Assembly: GCA_030747485.1 (NCBI GenBank)
Contig: JASLKP010000019.1
Location: 1 to 32,273 of the forward strand
DNA from: Candidatus Thalassarchaeaceae archaeon
GTDB taxonomy: Archaea; Thermoplasmatota; Poseidoniia; Poseidoniales; Thalassarchaeaceae
Length of the DNA: 32,273 nt
Direction of reading: 5' to 3'
The translations under genes were made by a program, and so were the position numbers. Numbering within the stretch: the first letter of the stretch is position 1; each line of letters opens with the position of its first letter. Below the pieces are notes generated by a model, which was not told the origin of the DNA, searched no databases, and saw only the letters and a program-made list of their open reading frames with translations. Below, one piece after another: positions 1 to 7,827 of this stretch.

Positions 1-413
1 CCGTGTACACGAACAATCAAATCGGCGCCATCATCGAGAGTGAGAGTTGGATTTGCTTGAATCGTTTGATCAATACACCAATAGAAATCTTCGACACTTT
101 GTCCGTGCCAAGCATAGATTGAGTATCCTTCAGCAGCTAACCATGCGGCAACATCGTCTTGAGTGGAGAGAGGATTACAGCCAGACCAAGCAACTTTAGC
201 CCCTGCTGCTTCAATAGTTTCAATCAACACTGCTGTTTCCTTAGTCACGTGTAAACAACCAGCAACAACCATTCCTTTCAGTGGTTTATCCTTCTCCGCA
301 TCAACGCGTAGTCGCCCGAGAACGGGCATGCGAGAGCGTGCCCAATCGACTCTTCGACTCCCCTCATCTGCCAGAGAAATGTCTGCGACCTTGAAACCGG
401 GACCCTCGTCCAT
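1..413 (-). CDS. ahcY: S-adenosylhomocysteine hydrolase, N-terminal part (cut by window edge)
   Basis: Reading the minus strand from the ATG at 413 gives 137 codons running off the window start, so the C-terminal NAD-binding part is absent. SahH reversibly splits S-adenosylhomocysteine to adenosine and homocysteine in the cytosol and so keeps the methyl cycle running. The visible residues fit the family: an early MPVLGRL segment, then AGCLHVTKETAVLIETI, then the hallmark WSGCNPLSTQDDVAAWLA, followed by YAWHGQSVEDFYWCID. The start at 413 lies just before the first conserved block; the CAT at 415-417 is in another frame. The gene follows the giant protein gene on the same strand after a 109-base gap holding several hairpins, so it may have its own leader control. 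Identification is firm; regulation is inferred. Confidence 0.95.
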   Translation of the reverse strand, partial: MDEGPGFKVADISLADEGSRRVDWARSRMPVLGRLRVDAEKDKPLKGMVVAGCLHVTKETAVLIETIEAAGAKVAWSGCNPLSTQDDVAAWLAAEGYSIYAWHGQSVEDFYWCIDQTIQANPTLTLDDGADLIVRVH

Positions 414-522
414 ACATCGGCCGCGGAGTCTTCGGTTCAAGAAGGGCTCGCTAATGCAGCCTGTCGGCTAAACTGGGTCAGGTTAGGGCGTCAGCCCCAC
501 CTCGCTATTCGTCCACTACAGA
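414..522 (-). promoter_or_regulatory. Hairpin-rich leader upstream of ahcY
   Basis: This gap is GC-rich and structured. One hairpin has GGGC (486-489) pairing with GCCC (494-497) round a 4-base loop, extended by GGT (481-483) with ACC (499-501). A second pairs AGCC (458-461) with GGCT (466-469). The heptamer TAGCGAG (minus strand) occurs twice, at 501-507 and 447-453. GGGGCT of the first hairpin could instead pair with AGCCCT just after the second copy, giving mutually exclusive folds. CCGCGG lies 7 bases before the start codon. I see no clear TATA box. A metabolite-sensing or translation-controlling leader is possible but unproven. Confidence 0.4.
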
Positions 523-3500
523 CTACGCGTAACCGCCGCCACCTGGTTGCTGTTGTTGAGCAGCTTGGGCGTAGTATTGTTGCGCATAGGCTCTGGCGGT
601 ATCCTCTGGGTATCCCTGAGCGACCAATTGCTGAACATAGGCTTCAACTGGGTCAAGTGTAGAGGCATCTTGGAAGCCATCGGTTGTGCCAACGGTTCCA
701 GTTGGATCACTTCGGCCACGCATGACCATGATTGATACGATGACGACAATAATCAGAACAACTGCTCCTGCAGCGAGTCCGAGAATCAACATTGCACCAC
801 CACTATCTGATGAACCACTGGATGTACTCTGACAATCCTCGTGTTCTGGATCTGCTTCACAATCTACTTCATCAGGAACATCTGGCCCTGAAGGTGGCAA
901 TGCAATATCGATTGACTTGTAAATTATCCAACGTGAACCATCTCCTTCTGTAATCTTGATGTAAATCGTCTCATATCCACCTTCAGTTGAGTGCAAATCA
1001 GCAATGCTCACTTGGAGACTGAATGTTTCTTCATTGTCAAGACCAGATACACTGTTGTATGTACCATCTGGATTGGTGAATTCATTGAACTTGTCAGCGA
1101 ATTTGTCACCTGAATCGGCATCGAGGATGCTTTCGACAAGTGCAATTTCAATCTGAACGTTACCATTCTCTGAACCAGAAGTGACTGAACCGTTTACGAA
1201 TACATAGTCACCTGTTTGTGAGGATCCATTCGCCGGGCTTGTGAAATCAATAATCGGTTCATCGTCACCATAATCGTCACCGACTACAACGAAGTACATT
1301 CGGAATTTATCTGATGAAAGGCTAGGCTTTCCAGCCTTGTCAACGACTGTCAACTCAATTCGAATCTTATTCTCAACAGCACCAGATGGGTCCACCGTGA
1401 TGTTCTGGAAGCGGTATGTCCAGGTTTGCTGGACACTGGCAACAACTTCGTAGGTTGCACCACTCAAACTGCCTGATGGGTCATCCCATGGGTTGTCGAA
1501 GAAAACCTTCCAGATGTAGCGCTCAATACCGTTCGTGGAACTTCCAGGAGCTGCATCAGCATCAGATGAGTTTGATGCATCAAAGTGCAATGTCACGTCA
1601 CCAGTTGGTCCAAGTCGAATGAGATTGACTGGCCAATCTGTGCCACCTGTAGTGTATGTGCCGTGGTCCTCAACTTGTCCGCGGTACTCTACACGGTCCA
1701 TGATTGAAGCCAATGGAATTGGGTTAAACTCGTCAGCTAGAGCATCGTTGGTCACCAGATTAACTGAAGCACTTCGAGTATGTCCTCCTTCGTCATGTAG
1801 GAATAAGCGGACAGTCCAAGCTGCATCTTGGCGGCAACCAGATGTGCTCTGGGCATCTAGTACACAGAATCCTGCGGTATGTGAATCCTCAGCACGATGA
1901 TCCATGTCACCTGCTTGTAATGGATTTCCATCCCAGTTGGTCACAGCATTGCTATCTGAAGACATGAGTTCCCAATCAGCATCCAATACTACACCGTTTG
2001 CGACAGTTGAAGTGAATGCGAAATCAAGATCTGCATCACTCTTCATGTAATGCGTACCATAGGATTGGGTCAGTGTATCATAAGTCAATGCTTCACCGTT
2101 GATTGTCAAATCCCAACCATCTGATGCGGTACCGAAATCATTCGGGTAAGGTGTGACCTGGTAGCCTAGTAGATTCGACAATAGCGGCTTTCCAGTCGTA
2201 CCATATGCATCAGACACACTCGGATTTTCAACGTCGATGGTTGTGATAATCATTCCACCTTGACCTCTGTTACAAGTTGCAAGCAGAGCCTGTGTGTTAT
2301 CGTTGGAATCAACGATGAGGGTGTGGAAAGTACCCAATGGGTCAGAGATTCGTCCACCACATACTTGTGGAATCTGCGTATTCTGAACTTGACTCGTATC
2401 TAGAGCAGATTCAGCAACGTGATGTCCACCATTGAATGAAATGAAGGCAACGGGGTTTACAGATGCCAGCATTGGGTGATACCAATCCATGACCAGTGTT
2501 TCATCATGAGTAATCTCATTGCCAGCGGTGTTGCGATTCAGTACATCCATGTCGTAAGGCAACTTACCACCTTGGTAAGCACTACGATATGGTCCCAAGT
2601 GCATCTCAATGGTTGCACCAGCCTGCATACGAGCGGTGATGACATCCATTGGAGATAGGCCATCACTGGCACGAGTTGTGCTTAGTTGGTCATAGTAGAA
2701 ACCATTCACAACGTTGTTCTCTGTCTGCCATGGCAACAGAATCTTGTCGTAATGATTCATCCAAATTGGTGTCACGTAGCGATCCCAATCATCGACACGG
2801 AACTGCGTGTAGGTCATGCCCATTGCATCCAAATCATCCTTGACTCGGTCAAGGCGACTTTGATCAGTTGGATTGGATAGAATCGCGATATCAACCGAAT
2901 CTGCCATTCCAATGTGATAGTAACGAACGTTTCCAGATGAGGAACCATCAGTCAATTGTGCATAGAAGGTCACGTTGTACATGTGGCCGTCAACCCATCC
3001 GCTGGATGGGACTACAGAGGCCCATGAGGCTGCAGAATGGTCGTGTGGAGCCAAATCGAGAGGACTCTCATCACTAGCTTGATCGTAAACAACTGAGCCA
3101 GTGCTCATATCTGTGACCTTCAATTTGATATCGTACTCGCCTTGTAGAACTCCATTAATCAGTGGAATCGAAAATGCGTGCTGTTCGACCTGATCAATTG
3201 GGTAAACACATCCCACGGCGTCTTCAACACAATCGAGTACATCTGGTCTCAATAGAGAGATGTCAACACTAGCGACTTCGAAAATTAGACGAGATACGTT
3301 ATTGGCCAAATTGACCTCTTTGTGATTGTACCAAGCAGTACCCATCGTAGTATTATCAAAGTGAGTAATGGCATCGATTCTGTAGATTCCTTGTTCAAAG
3401 TCGTGATTGCCGACGTTGATTTCACGCGTTTCTTGACTGTCAAGTCCAGATACTGCTGTGGTGTAATCAGTCACGTACGTGAATACATATTCCTGTACTG

Positions 3501-6500
3501 TGATGTTGTCAATTGCAAATCCAGCCAAACCAGCGTTACCATTGACGCCGTCATCATTAGACTGGAAGCGGTAGGTAATGGTCACTTCAGAACCGGTTAG
3601 ATCGGTACAGTTGTAGTCCCAATCTCGACTATCAGGAGAGGTGGTGTTTCGAAGGAAGATGTGCGTCAAATCGAGGGTGACTCCCTTGACAAGACCTTCT
3701 GAATCAAAGAAAACGTTCCAATCCTTGTCACCGATATATTCGGTTTCATCGTATATTCCATCGTCATCAATGTCCTCACAAGTGTCGTTGTATTGGAGAC
3801 CATTCTCATTGTAATCATTCCAATTTCCAATGATGGTACCATTGTACACTTGGCTACCTCTTCGCCATTCGACTTCAAGTAAACCATATTCTAGAACGCC
3901 AACAATGTCACCTTCTGAATCGGTGAGATAATCTGTTTCTGCGAAATAATCGAAGTTCAGGTAAACGAAGTCAGCTGTATTGCCAACCAAATCGATATTC
4001 TGGAGTGTCATGGTCTCATCCCAATCATCACCATACCCATCGTCGGGATGGCCGAACCAATATGCGCTTGAGCCGAATACTGGACGGTTACCTGGTACAA
4101 TCGCGTTATTGATTGTGGAATCTAAATCGTTGACAACAATGCCGAAATTATCGCCATCATCACCAAATGAATATCCTGAGGCACCGCCTTCAAAGTTCTC
4201 AGCGAGTAGCGTATTAGGTTCTGCAGAATAGACAGAGGCAACAACATCAAAGTCGACCTCAGTGTTACCAGCGTGTACCACTTCTACATCAATTGGATAA
4301 TTGCCTGATGCCAATAGTTCACCCTTCTCAAACGAAGTAATTCCCTCTACGGCAGGATCAAACAAATTCTTCACAGTCGTCCTCCAACGTGAATCATCAT
4401 TCGTGTCATCTCCATTGGTGAATCCATTGGTACTCGTCAACTCACTCTCAATCATGTAGGTCGTACCATTGACGAAGTTTGCCTGTAGGGTGACGACCTG
4501 TTCGTCACCAGGAGCAAGGCCATTCAGAGACAATTGTTGATTCACATTCTGTACATTGCTTCCAAACTGTGTAACAGTCTTGTTAATTGTAATGTTATCA
4601 AATGCAAATCCATCCAATTCTGTGTTGTGTGTAGCGTTCTCATTTCCTACACTGCCCATGTGTCCTGTACGGAAGCGGAAGCGGATATCAACTGTATCTC
4701 CAGCCCATGGAGTCAGGTCGTATCCATTGTCTCCCTTTGCAGCATACCAATTGTATTGACCACAACAGTAAGCTGTGTTCGATACTGTGAATTCCGGGTC
4801 GTAACCGTTTGCAAGATGGATGTAGCGGTCAATATCATAGCCACCATCGTAACTCAATGTGGTCCATCCACTATCATCACTGTATACATCAACACTGCAA
4901 GAATCATCGTAGATGATTCGGTTTGCAATTCCTGTTGATGAATAGTAAATCATAGAGAATTCGACCATACAATACATGTCGATATCCATTGAAGCAGAAT
5001 CAGCACCTGAGAGGTCAACACCCTCGATGATGACAGCTTCGTCCCACCATGCACGGTAACCAGTTTCCATATCTCCATCGCCGCTGGTATTCTGGAATTG
5101 GCTTCCAACCCACATGAAATTGGTTGGATTTGTGTCAACTTCTTCCGCGTTACCATTGCCGGAGTTATTGGAACCATCTTCGATGTGCCAATATGATTCA
5201 CTCACTTCATTGGTGTAAGATGCTTTCGAAATCGTACAACCAGAACAAGTTCCTGATGGTGCGGTGTCGAAATCATTTGCATAGACGACTGTGTCAGTAC
5301 CACCTGTCACTTCGGATACTGTGACATCAACATCAACAGATCCTGAAATGGTTTGCAAGCCAGTGTTCCGTACGGTGACGTTGACATTTCGTGTACCTTC
5401 ACCAATCTTCGTCTCTCGATCAACTGGGTCCCAAGATGCTGGCGATACGACGACACCTCCGATACCCACATCCTCTGAATCCAATTCAACGATTGAAAGT
5501 GTATCTAGTGCACCTGCCCATCCCTTGGAATCAATCCACATTGCACCATTTGAGTAACTGAATGCATAGTCTCTCTGGCCGACAGCCAAATCAAGAGCAC
5601 TGTTTGCACCACCAGTAAATTGATCTGCAATTGCCATTGTTGGACGACGTCCTACGTCGAATGATTGTGCATTGAGATAATTACCAGTTCCATCATTCAG
5701 AATGATATTGACGGTGTTGATATCGCGTAGATTGTCAGTAGTCAACGACTTTTGTTGACCCGAACCTGCACTGTTCACGCTAGATACGGTGAGCATCGTT
5801 GGAACAAGGAAATCCATGTGACCATCTTGATTGATGTCAGTAATGGATACATCTGCACCCACATATTCACCGATGTTTGCCTTGTTACCAGTATTCCAGG
5901 TACCACCTACACTGGTTCTAGTTGCGTAGGTAATATTCTGTTCCCATCCTTCGACCATGGCGACCATGTCGACGACGTTGTCACCATCGGTGTCAGCAAC
6001 GTCAAGTTGACCGTCGTAATTGCTGTTTAGAGCAAATACGTGTGTACCACCTGTTCCAGTGGTTGGATTCTCATACTGATTGGTAATACAGTTGTATTCG
6101 AGTACTGTGACGTTGTCGAAATTACCTGCACTAAATCCAGTTTGAGGACCATTGTAAGGCGGAGATGACATCATCCAGATGTCTACGTCTTCACAATCTT
6201 GTGCAGGGAAACTCGCAACTGATTCACCCCAATGGCCGAGTGCCATGGAGTAATAGTAAGATGTAGACAATGGAATATTGGTCGTTGCCTGACTTGTTTG
6301 TTGAGTCGGGTTAGGGCCACGCATGACCATCAATTCCATATTGGTCTGAGTTTCATCGATTGCAAGTGTAACGATGTCATCTTTCTGATCATCGTTGATA
6401 TCACGAACTTCCATTCCAACCATGAAGGGTGAAACGGTAATTGGACTGGATTGGCTCCATTCACTAGCATCTGAACTGCAATCGCCCCAAATGACTGTGA

Positions 6501-6930
6501 CGTTGCCCATTGGAGGTGCGGAAGCACCAGCAACCCAAACGTTCTGTTGGAAATAGACGATATCATTGGCGCCGTCATCATTGATGTCACCAATCGCGAC
6601 CTCAGATGCGTCTGCCATATCGACCCAACTTGCATCTCGAGATGCGTTGTTTGAGACCCAAATGTCACTTCTATCTGAGAAATCTCCATCATCATTGTAT
6701 AACACCGTGATGAACATCCCCATTTCACTTCCAGCAACAATATCTGGATCACCATCACAATCCAAATCACCTGAATCGATGGTGACTGGATTTCTCTGGG
6801 TATGATATGTTTCAACGTGACTAGCACTGACTGCTGGGATGAACGATATGAATATCGATCCGAGCATCAAAGTTACTAACATCAGACTGCGTGCACGCGC
6901 TTTGTTCAATTCTTTCTCATGACTCAACAT
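523..6930 (-). CDS. Giant secreted membrane-anchored protein with FG-GAP/VCBS repeats and a Gln-rich cytoplasmic tail
   Basis: This is a 2135-residue surface protein. A signal peptide with a hydrophobic core at about residues 16-35 ends near SAS. At least five FG-GAP/VCBS-type calcium-binding motifs follow (DxDxDGxxD-like, near residues 54, 114, 177, 313 and 364). CARDB-like beta segments start near 490. Two diverged jelly-roll modules of the MAM or concanavalin type lie roughly at 546-800 and 920-1180. An alpha/beta segment at about 1340-1560 resembles the DUF4350/ThuA amidotransferase-like fold, and PKD/Ig-like domains follow. One membrane span lies near 2045-2067, with an MRGR stop-transfer. 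The last 65 residues would be cytoplasmic and end in a Gln/Tyr/Gly-rich stretch. Such architecture suggests adhesion or polymer binding; no catalytic residue set is evident. The start at 6930 puts a short basic N-terminus before the signal core; Met17 is an alternative. Confidence 0.85.
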   Translation of the reverse strand: MLSHEKELNKARARSLMLVTLMLGSIFISFIPAVSASHVETYHTQRNPVTIDSGDLDCDGDPDIVAGSEMGMFITVLYNDDGDFSDRSDIWVSNNASRDASWVDMADASEVAIGDINDDGANDIVYFQQNVWVAGASAPPMGNVTVIWGDCSSDASEWSQSSPITVSPFMVGMEVRDINDDQKDDIVTLAIDETQTNMELMVMRGPNPTQQTSQATTNIPLSTSYYYSMALGHWGESVASFPAQDCEDVDIWMMSSPPYNGPQTGFSAGNFDNVTVLEYNCITNQYENPTTGTGGTHVFALNSNYDGQLDVADTDGDNVVDMVAMVEGWEQNITYATRTSVGGTWNTGNKANIGEYVGADVSITDINQDGHMDFLVPTMLTVSSVNSAGSGQQKSLTTDNLRDINTVNIILNDGTGNYLNAQSFDVGRRPTMAIADQFTGGANSALDLAVGQRDYAFSYSNGAMWIDSKGWAGALDTLSIVELDSEDVGIGGVVVSPASWDPVDRETKIGEGTRNVNVTVRNTGLQTISGSVDVDVTVSEVTGGTDTVVYANDFDTAPSGTCSGCTISKASYTNEVSESYWHIEDGSNNSGNGNAEEVDTNPTNFMWVGSQFQNTSGDGDMETGYRAWWDEAVIIEGVDLSGADSASMDIDMYCMVEFSMIYYSSTGIANRIIYDDSCSVDVYSDDSGWTTLSYDGGYDIDRYIHLANGYDPEFTVSNTAYCCGQYNWYAAKGDNGYDLTPWAGDTVDIRFRFRTGHMGSVGNENATHNTELDGFAFDNITINKTVTQFGSNVQNVNQQLSLNGLAPGDEQVVTLQANFVNGTTYMIESELTSTNGFTNGDDTNDDSRWRTTVKNLFDPAVEGITSFEKGELLASGNYPIDVEVVHAGNTEVDFDVVASVYSAEPNTLLAENFEGGASGYSFGDDGDNFGIVVNDLDSTINNAIVPGNRPVFGSSAYWFGHPDDGYGDDWDETMTLQNIDLVGNTADFVYLNFDYFAETDYLTDSEGDIVGVLEYGLLEVEWRRGSQVYNGTIIGNWNDYNENGLQYNDTCEDIDDDGIYDETEYIGDKDWNVFFDSEGLVKGVTLDLTHIFLRNTTSPDSRDWDYNCTDLTGSEVTITYRFQSNDDGVNGNAGLAGFAIDNITVQEYVFTYVTDYTTAVSGLDSQETREINVGNHDFEQGIYRIDAITHFDNTTMGTAWYNHKEVNLANNVSRLIFEVASVDISLLRPDVLDCVEDAVGCVYPIDQVEQHAFSIPLINGVLQGEYDIKLKVTDMSTGSVVYDQASDESPLDLAPHDHSAASWASVVPSSGWVDGHMYNVTFYAQLTDGSSSGNVRYYHIGMADSVDIAILSNPTDQSRLDRVKDDLDAMGMTYTQFRVDDWDRYVTPIWMNHYDKILLPWQTENNVVNGFYYDQLSTTRASDGLSPMDVITARMQAGATIEMHLGPYRSAYQGGKLPYDMDVLNRNTAGNEITHDETLVMDWYHPMLASVNPVAFISFNGGHHVAESALDTSQVQNTQIPQVCGGRISDPLGTFHTLIVDSNDNTQALLATCNRGQGGMIITTIDVENPSVSDAYGTTGKPLLSNLLGYQVTPYPNDFGTASDGWDLTINGEALTYDTLTQSYGTHYMKSDADLDFAFTSTVANGVVLDADWELMSSDSNAVTNWDGNPLQAGDMDHRAEDSHTAGFCVLDAQSTSGCRQDAAWTVRLFLHDEGGHTRSASVNLVTNDALADEFNPIPLASIMDRVEYRGQVEDHGTYTTGGTDWPVNLIRLGPTGDVTLHFDASNSSDADAAPGSSTNGIERYIWKVFFDNPWDDPSGSLSGATYEVVASVQQTWTYRFQNITVDPSGAVENKIRIELTVVDKAGKPSLSSDKFRMYFVVVGDDYGDDEPIIDFTSPANGSSQTGDYVFVNGSVTSGSENGNVQIEIALVESILDADSGDKFADKFNEFTNPDGTYNSVSGLDNEETFSLQVSIADLHSTEGGYETIYIKITEGDGSRWIIYKSIDIALPPSGPDVPDEVDCEADPEHEDCQSTSSGSSDSGGAMLILGLAAGAVVLIIVVIVSIMVMRGRSDPTGTVGTTDGFQDASTLDPVEAYVQQLVAQGYPEDTARAYAQQYYAQAAQQQQPGGGGYA

Positions 6931-7096
6931 GTTTGACCACTTAGCCCGCCCGTCAAACCGACGCTATTCAAGAGTTCCCCTCGCGTGCGCGCTACTTGCG
7001 CGCGTGCACATGCTCGCAGTAACACGATTATTTGATAGATTATGAGTTCTTGGAAAGATTCGCCAAATATCAAAAATAAATACAAAAAATGTGGGA
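6931..7096 (-). promoter_or_regulatory. Intergenic terminator and promoter region with a GC hairpin
   Basis: This 166-base gap precedes the giant FG-GAP gene. Right after the stop of the upstream gene, the minus strand carries a T-rich run (7071-7090, two T tracts of five or six), as expected for an archaeal oligo-U terminator. AT-rich stretches between about 7021 and 7070 could hold the TATA element of the giant gene, but no single match is decisive. Closer to the start, GCGCGC at 6987-6992 faces GCGCGC at 6998-7003 round a 5-base loop, with CpG-rich flanks. No ORF or RNA gene was recognised. Confidence 0.4.
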
Positions 7097-7798
7097 TTAA
7101 TCTGCCTCTAACCAGCGTGGACTTGGCCCATATCCAATCCGTTCACCACCGTGAATCTTGACGAGTTTTCCGAGTCTCCACATCCCTTCAAGCCAGAGTT
7201 CTAATTCGGAACCTGAGCGTTCAAGTTGTTCGCACGCAGCATTGTCAATCACCTCCAATGGCAATGCCGTCACACCAAATTTTCGAACGGCCATTTTCAT
7301 CAAGCGCTGCAACCATGCCTCTGCAATTGGATCCGTCGATACCTGTGAGGTAATTGGTTGAGGTTCATCCATTTCAGATAACAAGTCTGCGAGTTCATCG
7401 GCAGTTGGTGATTTGGGATGTTCAATTCCGAGTTTCTCCATCTCTTCATCTACGTTCATTTCTCCAATGATCCGACGAACAACGGGGATTCGACCAGGGT
7501 CAGGAGGGGGCCCGGGGAGAACTGATTCGGCATCTGATTGTAAGATAATTGGTTCTTCAACGACATCTTCAGCGTCTTCTAATTCTTCATCATTTGTGAT
7601 GGTTTTTCGACCAGTGACTGCCATCGGTTGAACCCAACCGACATCGGCAAGACCCATGTCTTCACGCAGTGTTTCTACCCATTCACTATCGCCTTGAATC
7701 AAGACCTCCACATCATCCTCCGGACGACGGAATCTGAATCGTACTGGGCCCTTGATGGAACTCATCGGCAGACCGTCATCTGACAGGTCTTTGAACAC
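7097..7798 (-). CDS. Acidic protein of unknown function downstream of aconitase
   Basis: I do not recognise this 233-residue protein. It is soluble, with no signal peptide or membrane span. The first 60 residues or so look like a small alpha/beta unit (after Met12: SSIKGPVRFRFRRPEDD). A long acidic, proline-bearing linker follows (about residues 70-150, including a PGPPPDPG segment). The C-terminal 85 residues are helical and end in a short beta-like stretch (LVKIHGGERIGYGPSPRWLE) that could be a winged-helix wing; that is an inference. The longest ORF starts at 7798; Met12 (7765) is equally plausible because residues 1-11 are unremarkable. It sits 29 bases after the acnA stop on the same strand, so co-transcription is likely, and a T-rich terminator follows it. 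Confidence 0.7.
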   Translation of the reverse strand: MFKDLSDDGLPMSSIKGPVRFRFRRPEDDVEVLIQGDSEWVETLREDMGLADVGWVQPMAVTGRKTITNDEELEDAEDVVEEPIILQSDAESVLPGPPPDPGRIPVVRRIIGEMNVDEEMEKLGIEHPKSPTADELADLLSEMDEPQPITSQVSTDPIAEAWLQRLMKMAVRKFGVTALPLEVIDNAACEQLERSGSELELWLEGMWRLGKLVKIHGGERIGYGPSPRWLEAD

Positions 7799-7827
7799 AC
7801 CGGAATACGATTTGGGTGGGATGGCGA

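Noticed and set aside
163-471. Plus-strand open frame of 102 codons near the window start
   Set aside because: It is antisense to the clear ahcY reading frame, and its translation has no family features.
414-522. A canonical bacterial SAH riboswitch before ahcY
   Set aside because: A short match exists, but the closing P1 stem cannot form because no CTCGC partner is present on the minus strand. Kept only as a general structured-leader finding.
4534-4938. Plus-strand open frame of 134 codons inside the giant gene
   Set aside because: It lies wholly antisense to the FG-GAP protein and its Cys/Ser/Ile/Val-rich translation is typical of a shadow frame. The same holds for the other frames inside both giant genes.
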